NCBI GenBank assembly: GCA_021816935.1
Contig: JAKAWR010000002.1
Span: forward strand, 67,039-131,038
Length of the DNA: 64,000 nt
Reading direction: 5' to 3'
Origin: Actinomycetes bacterium
GTDB lineage: Bacteria > Actinomycetota > Acidimicrobiia > Acidimicrobiales > JAMCPL01
Part shown: piece by piece, positions 33,874 through 42,635 of the stretch
How positions within the stretch are numbered: the first letter of the stretch is position 1
How the letters are laid out: every line of letters begins with the position of its first letter
Program-made: the position numbers and the translations under genes
The notes under the pieces: generated by a model
Database searches by the model: none
What the model was told of the DNA's origin: nothing
Seen by the model: only the letters and a program-made list of their open reading frames with translations

Positions 33874-34587
33874 TCATCTGAAGCTCACCACCAGTGCCTT
33901 CGTCAGCAATACCCACCCGTCCACCATCACGAAGAGGAGAAGGTTGAACGGCAACGCCACAAGGGTGGGCGGAAGCAGCATTATGCCCATCGACATGAGG
34001 GCCGAGGCCACTACCAGATTGATGACGAGAAACGGGAGCAGGAGCACGAAGCCGATGATGAAGCCGACCTTGAGCTGCGTTAGGAGGAAGGCCGGGATGA
34101 TCGCCGACAGCGACATTGCCATCGGGTTTGCTGGATTCTCCTTGGCCACGGAACTCGTCAACGCAAGCTCGTCCTTCCCCGTCTGCTTGAGCATCCAATG
34201 TTTCAAGGGGACCTGCGCCGCGTCGTATGCCTGACTGAAAGACTCCTTGCCGTGCAGGTAGGGCTGGAGGCCGACGTTGTTCATCTGGCTGAGCGTCGGC
34301 GCCATTATGAAGAGCGACAGGAACAGCGCCAGGCCGGCCAGTGCCTGAGCAGGGATGATCTGCTGGAGCCCGAGAGCATTCTGCGTGAGGCCGAGGACGA
34401 TGACCACCCGAACGAACCCCGTGAGAAGGATGAGAAGTGACGGCGCAAGCGTAAGAACGGTGATCCCCAACACGATGAGGATCGAGTCGCTCGGCTTGGA
34501 CAGCGACTTGCCGAAGTTGATCGTGATCGACGACGCCGCTATCAGCACACCGCCAACCGAGATCACAGGTGGTCTCCCCCGTTGCAT
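33874..34587 (-). CDS. fliP: Flagellar export protein FliP
   Basis: LLTGFVRVVIVLGLTQNALGLQQIIPAQALAGLALFLSLFIMAPT; IPAFLLTQLKVGFIIGFVLLLPFLVINLVVASALMSMGIMLLPP. Confidence 0.97.
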   Translation of the reverse strand: MQRGRPPVISVGGVLIAASSITINFGKSLSKPSDSILIVLGITVLTLAPSLLILLTGFVRVVIVLGLTQNALGLQQIIPAQALAGLALFLSLFIMAPTLSQMNNVGLQPYLHGKESFSQAYDAAQVPLKHWMLKQTGKDELALTSSVAKENPANPMAMSLSAIIPAFLLTQLKVGFIIGFVLLLPFLVINLVVASALMSMGIMLLPPTLVALPFNLLLFVMVDGWVLLTKALVVSFR

Positions 34588-34745
34588 AGAGCCTCAGCCG
34601 ATAGGGAGGTTGGACGAGACGGTCCGCTGTACTGCCGAAAGGAAGAACAGCGGCTCGTCCACGACAAGTATCGGTCCGCTGTACCGTCGAGAGGAAGGAG
34701 TGGCGAAGCGCTACTTCGCCCGGTATCCCTATCGGCTGAGGCTCT
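34588..34745 (-). promoter_or_regulatory. 158-bp inverted-repeat structured element filling the fliO-fliP gap; candidate cis-regulatory RNA or MITE/REP-like insertion
   Basis: Exact 20-bp inverted repeat agagcctcagccgataggga (34588-34607) / tccctatcggctgaggctct (34726-34745); internal hairpins ggcgaag-cgcta-cttcgcc and ggacgag..ccgctgt/acagcgg..ctcgtcc. Confidence 0.75.
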
Positions 34746-34756
34746 CGGATGCACAA

Positions 34757-35545
34757 CTATCTCCTGACGGTCATCTCGCGCAGGTGCTCGATGGCGTCCG
34801 CTATCCAGACGCCCTTCGGACCACCGAGTCCGCCCGCCATCGCACCCCCGTCCGGGTAGAGTGACTCGATCTCGGCCAGGTGAACGGATCCGCCGTCCGC
34901 CGAGGCGGCGCCGGGTCCGGTACTGTCCAGCTCCGCCAGGAGGCTGATGCTCTGCGGCGTGGTCCCGAGCAGCAATGTCCTGCCCTCTACCTCCACGAGA
35001 AGCAGGAAGGCGCCCTTGCCGAGCATTTGCCTGCCAAGTATCGTCATCCCGCCGTTCCTGCGGGGTCGTGTTGTCCCGCCCCCGGCTCTCGCTCTCGACC
35101 CGGTCCCCAGTGCAAGGCCGGAAAGAAGACCGCTTCCCGCCTTCGACCGCAAGAACTTCGACAGAAGCCACACGAAAAGGAGGATCACGCCAAGCGCCAT
35201 GATTACCTGGAGCAAGAGCCCCGGCAGGGACACCGTCGCCGGTGCCGCTGAGTGGACTGCCCCGGCCGCATGGTGAGCGGCCGTTGCCGCGTGGTGGACC
35301 GCACCTGATCCCGGCTTGGCTGCGGTGGTTGCCCCCGAGGGGGTCGAGCCGCCGGCACTCGCACTCGCCGCTCCGGGCGGGGATGCGGCACCGGCGGTAC
35401 TTGCAGCGGGCTGTGCGGGCGAGTGCAGTGCGGTCTCAGGCGTAGAGGCAGTTGACGCCGGCGTCGCCGGAGGCGTTGCGGCCGACGCCGTTGCCGGCGT
35501 CGTAGACGATACGGTTGCGGGGGGTACCGGCGCTGCGGCTGTCAT
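34757..35545 (-). CDS. fliO: FliO-like flagellar biosynthesis protein with Ala/Thr/Pro-rich N-terminus
   Basis: Single TM LLLQVIMALGVILLFVWLLSKFLRSK followed by LGRQMLGKGAFLLLVEVEGRTLLLGTTPQSISLLAEL. Confidence 0.85.
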   Translation of the reverse strand: MTAAAPVPPATVSSTTPATASAATPPATPASTASTPETALHSPAQPAASTAGAASPPGAASASAGGSTPSGATTAAKPGSGAVHHAATAAHHAAGAVHSAAPATVSLPGLLLQVIMALGVILLFVWLLSKFLRSKAGSGLLSGLALGTGSRARAGGGTTRPRRNGGMTILGRQMLGKGAFLLLVEVEGRTLLLGTTPQSISLLAELDSTGPGAASADGGSVHLAEIESLYPDGGAMAGGLGGPKGVWIADAIEHLREMTVRR

Positions 35546-35547
35546 TC

Positions 35548-36042
35548 CTACTGACCTCCCGTGGCCGGCTGCTCACCCGCGAGCTCTGTAATCCGGATGC
35601 CCAACTCCTCGTCGACGACCACGACCTCCCCCTTTGCAAAGGGCGTGCCATTGACGAGCACGTCCACATCACTGCCTACCTGGCGATCCAGCTCCACTAT
35701 CGAGCCAATCCGCAGGTTGAGCAACTCCCTGACCAGCATCCTCGTGCGACCAAGCTCGGCAGTCAGCAACATCTCGACACCCTGGAGCACTGAGAGCGGC
35801 CTGGCAAGATCCGGACCCTCTCCCGCGCGCAGCGCCTGCGGGCCATGACCGGCGCCGGACGTCATCGGCTTGTCTCCGCTCGAGGCAGCGACGCCTGCCT
35901 GTCCGGCTTCGGCTACGACCGCATCCAGCGCGGATCCAGTAGCGTCCGATACCGCGCCCTCCGGGCCATCCGGGCCATCCGGCAACATGGCGGCCGGGCC
36001 GGGCACCGTGCCGGTCGCGCCGGCGATCTCGTCAGCCATCAT
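35548..36042 (-). CDS. fliN: Flagellar motor switch protein FliN
   Basis: AELGRTRMLVRELLNLRIGSIVELDRQVGSDVDVLVNGTPFAKGEVVVVDEELGIRI. Confidence 0.95.
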   Translation of the reverse strand: MMADEIAGATGTVPGPAAMLPDGPDGPEGAVSDATGSALDAVVAEAGQAGVAASSGDKPMTSGAGHGPQALRAGEGPDLARPLSVLQGVEMLLTAELGRTRMLVRELLNLRIGSIVELDRQVGSDVDVLVNGTPFAKGEVVVVDEELGIRITELAGEQPATGGQ

Positions 36043-37110
36043 TCACTCTCCTTCCATATCGACAACAACACATGCCTGCCGCTTACCCTTCGACGTCGGC
36101 AGCACGAAGCAAAGGGGGATCCCTGCCGCTTCCATCTCGAGATGCCGGCCCGGTTCCTGGTGGAGCGGGATGACATCGCCGACCTTGATTCGCAGGAGTT
36201 CGTCAGAGTCGATCGGCACGCTCGGGAACCGGACGGACGTGTCGATGGGAATCTCGTAGAGCAGGACCTCGAGCTCCTGCCTGATGTCGCTCTCGGGGCC
36301 AAGCACCTGTGCCGCCTCGAGCCGGTCAAGGGCGTCCAGAATAGGCAGCATGACGTTGAGCGGCAGGCACAGCGTAAAGGATCCCGTAAGTCCCTCGCCG
36401 ATCTCGAGTGAGCACTCCACAATGAGGCACACTTCGTTTGGCTTGGCGATCTGGAGGAAGATAACGTTCGATACCTGCGTGACCGCGCCAAGATGCACGT
36501 TGAGAACAGGCGAGAGCGACGGCACGAACTCCGCGAAGAGCTCTCCGGCAAGCTGCCCGACGATGTGCTGCTCGATCTCGGTGAGGGGCCTCACCGGGAA
36601 CTGCCCCCAGCCTCCTCCGCCGAGACGGAAATCGACGAGCAGCATGGCGACATCGATGGGAACGTGCATGAGCACACGCCCCCCAAGGGGGATGAGCACC
36701 ACGCTTGCCAGGAAAGTGGCCTCGGGAAGCGACGCGGAGTACTCGTCCCAGCGGTACTGCTCCTGCGTCTTCACTGCTACGTGAGCAGGCGACCCCAGGC
36801 TGCTCGTCAAGGAAGCGGAGATGCGATGGGTGAGCGTCTCCAGGATGGGAATGAATCTCCGCAGCCTGGTCCGGTCCATCGCTTCACGATGGTAGAAGTC
36901 ATATCGTTTGACGACTCCGTTGCGGCCTGCGGCCAACCCGCCGCCTGCGGCATCGCCGGGGGCGACCTCTTCGCCTCGCTTGCCAACCGGGCCCGGCTGT
37001 CCCGCAGATTCCTCGACAGTCAGGTCGGAATGGTCCTCGCCTTCCTCGCCGCGCTCGGCAGGACTGCCACCCGCGTCCGCGACCTCTTCACCGTTCTCGA
37101 GAACCGTCAC
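36043..37110 (-). CDS. fliM: Flagellar motor switch protein FliM
   Basis: KRYDFYHREAMDRTRLRRFIPILETLTHRISASLTSSL; C-terminal SpoA-like region. Confidence 0.95.
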   Translation of the reverse strand: MTVLENGEEVADAGGSPAERGEEGEDHSDLTVEESAGQPGPVGKRGEEVAPGDAAGGGLAAGRNGVVKRYDFYHREAMDRTRLRRFIPILETLTHRISASLTSSLGSPAHVAVKTQEQYRWDEYSASLPEATFLASVVLIPLGGRVLMHVPIDVAMLLVDFRLGGGGWGQFPVRPLTEIEQHIVGQLAGELFAEFVPSLSPVLNVHLGAVTQVSNVIFLQIAKPNEVCLIVECSLEIGEGLTGSFTLCLPLNVMLPILDALDRLEAAQVLGPESDIRQELEVLLYEIPIDTSVRFPSVPIDSDELLRIKVGDVIPLHQEPGRHLEMEAAGIPLCFVLPTSKGKRQACVVVDMEGE

Positions 37111-37246
37111 CGGAACCGCCGCCGCACAGTTGGTCTTCCGCGGGCATCCGCTGACGCACCCGTCTCCGGCTGCCTCGGTCGCCCTTCCAGAGGGTCTCTT
37201 GTCACGTCGTCGCGTACCTGTTCACAGTGCCTGGCCGCCCGGCTGC

Positions 37247-38566
37247 CTACGGCATGTTAATGATCGACTGCAGGTCGGTTGCGGTCGTGGTCACGACCTT
37301 CGTGTTGGCCTGGTAGTCGGTCTGGGCGATAATCAGGTCGGTAAGCTGGTTTGCCAGGTTCACGTTCGACATCTCGAGGCTGCCGCCGACAAGACTGCCG
37401 CGACCCCCGGTCAGCGGAGCGCCGATCAGCGCCTGGCCCGAGTTGGAGGAGGTTCCGTAGGCGTTGTTACCAAGCTCCTGGAGACCTCCCGGGTTGGCGA
37501 ACGTTGCAAGCGCCAGCTGGCCTACAGACATCGAGCGGCCGTTAGAGAAGGATCCGGTGACGGTCCCGTCCGAGCCTATGGAATAGGTCTGGAGGACACC
37601 CGCAGCGTTGCCGTCCTGGTTCAGCGCGCTGAAGGTATTCTGGTTGGCAAACTGGGTGACGTTGCCCACCGCATTGCTCGGCGGGAAGTCGACTGTCCAG
37701 GTGTCACTGGCCGGGAAGTAATACGGCGGCGACACCGGCATCGCATTGACCGAAACCTTGAAGCCCGTCCCGGGCGCACCGGTCACCCCACCGCCGCCGG
37801 TTATCGTGCTGATCTGGCCAGTGGTCGGATCGAATGTGATCGTCGCCGGAGTGGTGAACAGCTGGGTAGTACCGCCCGACGCGTTCGGCGTGGTCGCCGT
37901 CATCGTCCACTCATTCGCCGTACCGGTGACACCGGTCATGGTAAAGGTGACCGGCACCACGTTACCGAGCGAGTCGTATGCGTCGATGGTGGTCGTCTGG
38001 GTTGGAGCCGCCCCGGTCCCGGCCCAGGCTGGGAGGTTGCCTCCCATGGTGATGTTCGTGGTCGCCGATGCGAGCATAACCTCCCCGGTGGGGATCCTGA
38101 TAGCCGTGATCGGATTGGTGTTGTTGATCGCTCCCGTCGAGGTTGCCTGCCATCCCTGGATCAGGCCGCCCTCGGCCGTCACGAGATTGCCGTTCGCATC
38201 CAGGGTGAGCTGACCGTCCCTCGTGTAGACCTGATTCGCGCCCTGGATCGCCACGAGGTAGCCGCTACCCGAAATTGCCACGTCAGAAGACTGGTTGGTC
38301 TGCTCCATCGATCCCTGCTGGGTGGAGTGCAGCACCGCCGCAAGCCTCACACCCGAACCGACGGCAACAGGGTTGATCCCGCCGTTCACCGCCAGCCCGG
38401 CCGGCGCGCTCGCTCCCGATATCTGCTCGGCCAGCAAGTTGGCGAACACCGGATCCTCCGATTCGTATCCGACCGTATCCACATTGGCGATGTTGCTGCC
38501 GATCGTGTCGACGAAATCCTGGTTGGCCGCAATGCCCGACACCGCTGCCAGAAGTGATCTTTCCAT
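37247..38566 (-). CDS. flgE: Flagellar hook protein FlgE
   Basis: MERSLLAAVSGIAANQDFVDTIGSNIANVDTVGYES; C-terminal EMSNVNLANQLTDLIIAQTDYQANTKVVTT; AAGGAGG RBS. Confidence 0.95.
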   Translation of the reverse strand: MERSLLAAVSGIAANQDFVDTIGSNIANVDTVGYESEDPVFANLLAEQISGASAPAGLAVNGGINPVAVGSGVRLAAVLHSTQQGSMEQTNQSSDVAISGSGYLVAIQGANQVYTRDGQLTLDANGNLVTAEGGLIQGWQATSTGAINNTNPITAIRIPTGEVMLASATTNITMGGNLPAWAGTGAAPTQTTTIDAYDSLGNVVPVTFTMTGVTGTANEWTMTATTPNASGGTTQLFTTPATITFDPTTGQISTITGGGGVTGAPGTGFKVSVNAMPVSPPYYFPASDTWTVDFPPSNAVGNVTQFANQNTFSALNQDGNAAGVLQTYSIGSDGTVTGSFSNGRSMSVGQLALATFANPGGLQELGNNAYGTSSNSGQALIGAPLTGGRGSLVGGSLEMSNVNLANQLTDLIIAQTDYQANTKVVTTTATDLQSIINMP

Positions 38567-38685
38567 TTCTTCATATCCTCCTTACCTGTACACCTGCGCC
38601 GGAAGCTTCATTCTCGGGTGCTGTCCGGCTCGAACCCGTTCTGGTAGTAAAATCCACACACTTCACGTCACTTGCTCCCCCCCCA

Positions 38686-39102
38686 TCACGAGACCTGCGT
38701 AACCGCTGACAGGGGCACTTGAGTGCCGTTCACCGTGAGCACTGGACTGCCCCCCGACGAGAGCTGTATCGACGACACGGCACCCGATACCTTGCTGCCG
38801 TCCGAGAGGGTCGCCTGAACCTGTTTGCCGATCAGCCCGGACGCCGTCGACACCTGCAGCGCCTGCTGCTGCGCCTGGATGTCCTGCGACATCTGCGTCA
38901 CCATCTCGACCTGGGACAGTTCGGCACTCTGCTGCATCATGTTCGCTCCGCTCACGGGACTTAGCGGGTTCTGGTACTTGAGCTCTGCCACGAGGAGCTG
39001 CAGGAAGATATTTGGGTTCGCAAGCTGGCTTGCCGGGCTCGCCGCGGTCTGCTGCTGCGTTCCCGCGCCCTGCGTCGAAGAAGCCGGTGAAATGTAAGTC
39101 AT
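38686..39102 (-). CDS. flgD: Flagellar hook capping protein FlgD
   Basis: NIFLQLLVAELKYQNPLSPVSGANMMQQSAELSQVEMVTQM. Confidence 0.95.
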   Translation of the reverse strand: MTYISPASSTQGAGTQQQTAASPASQLANPNIFLQLLVAELKYQNPLSPVSGANMMQQSAELSQVEMVTQMSQDIQAQQQALQVSTASGLIGKQVQATLSDGSKVSGAVSSIQLSSGGSPVLTVNGTQVPLSAVTQVS

Positions 39103-39115
39103 GCTCGAATGCCTC

Positions 39116-41353
39116 CTATAACCTGACGTCCAATAGCCTCGAAGCGTCTCCGCTCGTCACCGGCGCGCCCGTCGCAGCCGCAAGGGCATCACCAGCGCCC
39201 CTCGCCCCGGGATTGGCCGGGCCGAACGTGGGCGAGCCTGGGCTCCCGTTCGCGCTTCGATGGCCTTCCGGGGAGGAGAAGGAAAGGGTGACGGTCGCCT
39301 GGCCGGTCCCGGATGAGAGATGCTGCTCGAGGTCCTGGATGACCTGGGAGAGCATCCGGTGCGCCTGCGGGTTGTCGGTATACAGGTGAACCGTCACAGT
39401 TCCCGCACCCGACTCGACAATGGCGTTGACCGTCCCCATCCCGGGAGGCTCCAGCTTGACCGCAAGTGCCCGAGTGCCGAGCGAGGATGCCTGGAACGGA
39501 ACGAGCACCGCGGCAAGATCCTCCGCCACCTGGGCCGCCGTGCTGCCAGGCCCGGCTGCGACCACCGCATCGGCCACTACTCCCGCGGCGTCGCCGAACG
39601 ACAACGCCAGTGCGGAAAGCTCGGAAGCAACGGTCTGGCCGAACGCGGTTTCGCCCCCCGCCACATGGCGGCTGCTGCCGTCGAGTGCCGCCAGGACCGC
39701 CGAACTGCCACCTCCGGTACGTACCATGTCCTGCTGCCCGGCAAATGAACCGCCCTGCGAACCGCCCTGCGAACCGCCCTGCGAAGCCGTGCCGCCCGAG
39801 AACCCCCCGCTCGTTCCGCCACTGCCAGTGCCTGCGGACGAACCGCTGCCGCCGCCCGCCGCGCCGGACCCTCCCCCGCCGGTCGATCCGCCACTTCCGG
39901 CTCCGGTCCCCGCTCCGGCAGCGACGTTCCCCTGCCCGGCGATCTGGCCTCCCTGACCTGCCAATAGAGCCGATCCGCCGGAAGCAATCAAGCCCGAGGC
40001 GGCACCGGCAGTGGCCGAGCCGGAGTTACCTGCCGGGAGTGACTCGCTCGCCGCCCGTGCGGCTGGCAGCGCTGCCCCTGCACCAGAGCCTGCCGGCTCA
40101 GAAGAGCCCGAGGTAGCTGCAGCAACAGGCATTGCAGGCGATGGCGCTTTGCCTGGCGCCTGACCTCTTGGCGACGCTCCTGCCGTACCCGGGCCCGAAG
40201 AAGAGATTGTGGCGGTATGTGACGCGGCACCGGCGCTTCTTGTATCCGATGTCTCGACGAAACCTGCGCCAGTAGGGGCGGAAGGTGCATTGGTGGCGCC
40301 CCTGGCGCCGCCGGTTCCTCCAGTCCCCCCGGCACCGTTAGGGCCGCGTGTCCCGCCTGCCTCCCCATCTCCGCCAGACCCTCCGGTCCCGCCCGCGGTG
40401 CAGGCGGCGGCGTTCGCATGCCCACCGCCCGCTCCGCCCGTAGCCGAGGTGGCAGAGCCTGCAGCGGTAGCCGGGCCGCCGCCCGCCATTCCCGGAGAGC
40501 GGGAAGCTGCGCGGGCACCTGGGACAGCCGCCTGCGGCGATCCGGAAGCGTCTGAAGCCGCGCTTGGAGCTCTACCGGCCGCAGTGCGGCCGGCTGACCC
40601 TGCAACGCTCGAGGCGGCGCCGGCGGGTGAGCCGGACGCATGATGGCCCGAAGCGGTGCCCGCCTGCGCATCTCCCCCGGCGGCGCCTACTCCTGCGCCC
40701 GGCGAACTCGATGAAGCAGCCCCAGTAGGGGTGGAGGGTGCTTTGGCGGCGCCCCTGGCGCTGCCGGTTCCTCCAGTCCCCCCCGCGCCGTTAGGGCCGC
40801 GTGTCCTGCCTGCCTCCCCATCTCCGCCAGACCCTCCGGTCCCGCCCGCGGTGCTGCCGGCGGCGCTCGCATGCCCACCGCCCGCTCCGCCCGTACCCGA
40901 GGTGGCAGAGCCTGCAGCGGTAGCCGGGCCACCGCCGCCTGCTGTCCCGAACGATCCGGGAGAGGCAAGGGCGCCTGACGCAGTGGCGTGCGACGAAGCG
41001 GATGCATCTTGCGGAGAACCGGAGCCAGGCGACATTGCACCTGACCCTCCGGGACTGAAGCCCTCCGCAGGCGATCCTGATCGAAGAGCGCTCACCGCTG
41101 GTTCCGTCCCGCCTGCAGCGCCCGCGAGTTGCGACTGCGACTGCTGGCTGCGCATGACCTCTTCGAACGGCTGGGGAACCTGCGCGGGGCCGAGCGGGAG
41201 CGCTACGACTCCGTACGCAAGGGCGGACCCCGAAAGGCCGTCTAGACTGCCGGATCCCTGGAGGGCCTGCACTCCACCTAACGCTCCGGGCAACCCACTT
41301 CCCGAGCCGGCGCCGGGAGCGGGCACGGCCGGCACCGCCGGTTCCGGGATCAT
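39116..41353 (-). CDS. fliK: FliK-like hook-length control protein with long Gly/Ala/Ser-rich repetitive region
   Basis: C-terminal Flg_hook-like LGTRALAVKLEPPGMGTVNAIVESGAGTVTVHLYTDNPQAHRMLSQVIQDLEQHL; position between flgD and SLT/fliJ. Confidence 0.85.
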   Translation of the reverse strand: MIPEPAVPAVPAPGAGSGSGLPGALGGVQALQGSGSLDGLSGSALAYGVVALPLGPAQVPQPFEEVMRSQQSQSQLAGAAGGTEPAVSALRSGSPAEGFSPGGSGAMSPGSGSPQDASASSHATASGALASPGSFGTAGGGGPATAAGSATSGTGGAGGGHASAAGSTAGGTGGSGGDGEAGRTRGPNGAGGTGGTGSARGAAKAPSTPTGAASSSSPGAGVGAAGGDAQAGTASGHHASGSPAGAASSVAGSAGRTAAGRAPSAASDASGSPQAAVPGARAASRSPGMAGGGPATAAGSATSATGGAGGGHANAAACTAGGTGGSGGDGEAGGTRGPNGAGGTGGTGGARGATNAPSAPTGAGFVETSDTRSAGAASHTATISSSGPGTAGASPRGQAPGKAPSPAMPVAAATSGSSEPAGSGAGAALPAARAASESLPAGNSGSATAGAASGLIASGGSALLAGQGGQIAGQGNVAAGAGTGAGSGGSTGGGGSGAAGGGSGSSAGTGSGGTSGGFSGGTASQGGSQGGSQGGSFAGQQDMVRTGGGSSAVLAALDGSSRHVAGGETAFGQTVASELSALALSFGDAAGVVADAVVAAGPGSTAAQVAEDLAAVLVPFQASSLGTRALAVKLEPPGMGTVNAIVESGAGTVTVHLYTDNPQAHRMLSQVIQDLEQHLSSGTGQATVTLSFSSPEGHRSANGSPGSPTFGPANPGARGAGDALAAATGAPVTSGDASRLLDVRL
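40269..40943. repeat. Internal ~220-bp direct repeat within fliK (about 40269-40490 and 40722-40943)
   Basis: Near-identical runs starting ccagtagggg[c/t]gga and running through gtagccgggcc; offset 453. Confidence 0.85.
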
Positions 41354-42129
41354 GATCCGCCACCCAGCTTGGCCATCTCGTCCTGCACGAGCTGCACGTA
41401 GTTCTCGGTCTGGGTATACGGCGGGATGCCGCCGTACTTCTCCACAGCCCCCATGCCGGCGTTGTACCCTGCCAGTGCCAGCGGCACCGAACCGCCGACC
41501 CCGCTCAGGTTCGACTTGAGAATCTGCGCAGCAGCCATGATCGCCTGAGACGGGTCGAACGGATTTACCCCGTACTCCTGGGCGGTTGATGGCATGAGCT
41601 GCATGACACCCTCGGCCCCAGCCGAGCTCTGCGCTAACGGATCGTACCCGGACTCGACATAACCTACCGCGGCAAGCATCACCGGCGATACCCCGTAGCG
41701 GTCGCCGGCTGCTACGAAAAGCTGCGCCATGCTCGCAGGCACGCCATGCGCTTCGAGCTGGGATGCCGTGGACGAACCGGCCGATCCTGCCGAACCGCCG
41801 ACCGTTGCGGCCACACTGCCTGCCGTATATCCAGTCCCGCCCGCGCCGGCAGCGGCCGTAGCACCACCCGACTGGGACTGCCCGGTCCCGTAGAGAACAC
41901 TCGACCCGAGGCTGCCTGTTCCGGACGAGCTGCCACCGGGGCCGGAAGATGCGCCCGTTACCGAACCCTCGAAGTCGGCTGCAGCCTCGTTGACCGACTG
42001 GATTGCCGCGAGAACCTGCTGGAAATCCGGTCCGGAAGCCGGAGCGGAACCACCGCTCGGGACCGTGGGCACGCCGATCCCGCCGAGAGCCGCTATGCCC
42101 GCTTCGATGCCTGCCATGTCTACCATCAC
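41350..42129 (-). CDS. Lytic transglycosylase (SLT domain) inside flagellar operon
   Basis: VSPVMLAAVGYVESGYDPLAQSSAGAEGVMQLMPSTAQEYGV...LALAGYNAGMGAVEKYGGIPPYTQTENYV. Confidence 0.95.
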   Translation of the reverse strand: MMVDMAGIEAGIAALGGIGVPTVPSGGSAPASGPDFQQVLAAIQSVNEAAADFEGSVTGASSGPGGSSSGTGSLGSSVLYGTGQSQSGGATAAAGAGGTGYTAGSVAATVGGSAGSAGSSTASQLEAHGVPASMAQLFVAAGDRYGVSPVMLAAVGYVESGYDPLAQSSAGAEGVMQLMPSTAQEYGVNPFDPSQAIMAAAQILKSNLSGVGGSVPLALAGYNAGMGAVEKYGGIPPYTQTENYVQLVQDEMAKLGGGS

Positions 42130-42635
42130 CGGCCTCGACTTCCGATTCTGGCGCCCTTTACGTAGCCGTTCGCAGCGACCTGGCGCACTTCAGCGGTCAC
42201 GTAGCCAAGTCCCTCGACGGCGTAGCAAGCAGACACAATGTCGTCCACCTCTTTCACCTCGAGCCGGCCAAGCTCGACGAGATACGCCTCCTTCGCCCTT
42301 TTGTCCATACGGTCGAGCGCCTTTACCTTGCGCCTTGCGAAAACCCAATCAAGCTGGCGCGCCGCGGACTCCGAGACGGCAGTTGCCACAGCCTGCTCGC
42401 CGGCCGCTAGCGATGCAGCCGCCAAGTTCAACTCCCCTTGATTTCGCATGAACGAATCCCTCTCCATGACCCCGGTAAACCTGGGCAACGACACGTACCG
42501 CTCGCGCCGCTGGTCCCTCTCGGCGATCGCTTGCCCAAGTCGCCGATTTGCGACGCCAAGGGCGTTGCGCGCCACAACTTCCTCCGCCCTCCGGAGGGCC
42601 CGGATGCGCTCCAGACGGAAACGGTAGGTCTTCAC
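42126..42635 (-). CDS. fliJ: Flagellar FliJ-like protein
   Basis: MKTYRFRLERIRALRRAEEVVARNALGVANRRLGQA, coiled-coil, downstream of fliI. Confidence 0.88.
   Translation of the reverse strand: MKTYRFRLERIRALRRAEEVVARNALGVANRRLGQAIAERDQRRERYVSLPRFTGVMERDSFMRNQGELNLAAASLAAGEQAVATAVSESAARQLDWVFARRKVKALDRMDKRAKEAYLVELGRLEVKEVDDIVSACYAVEGLGYVTAEVRQVAANGYVKGARIGSRGR

Noticed and set aside
36908-38557. 549-aa plus-strand ORF opposite flgE
   Set aside because: Antisense to FlgE; Arg/His-rich with no recognisable family.
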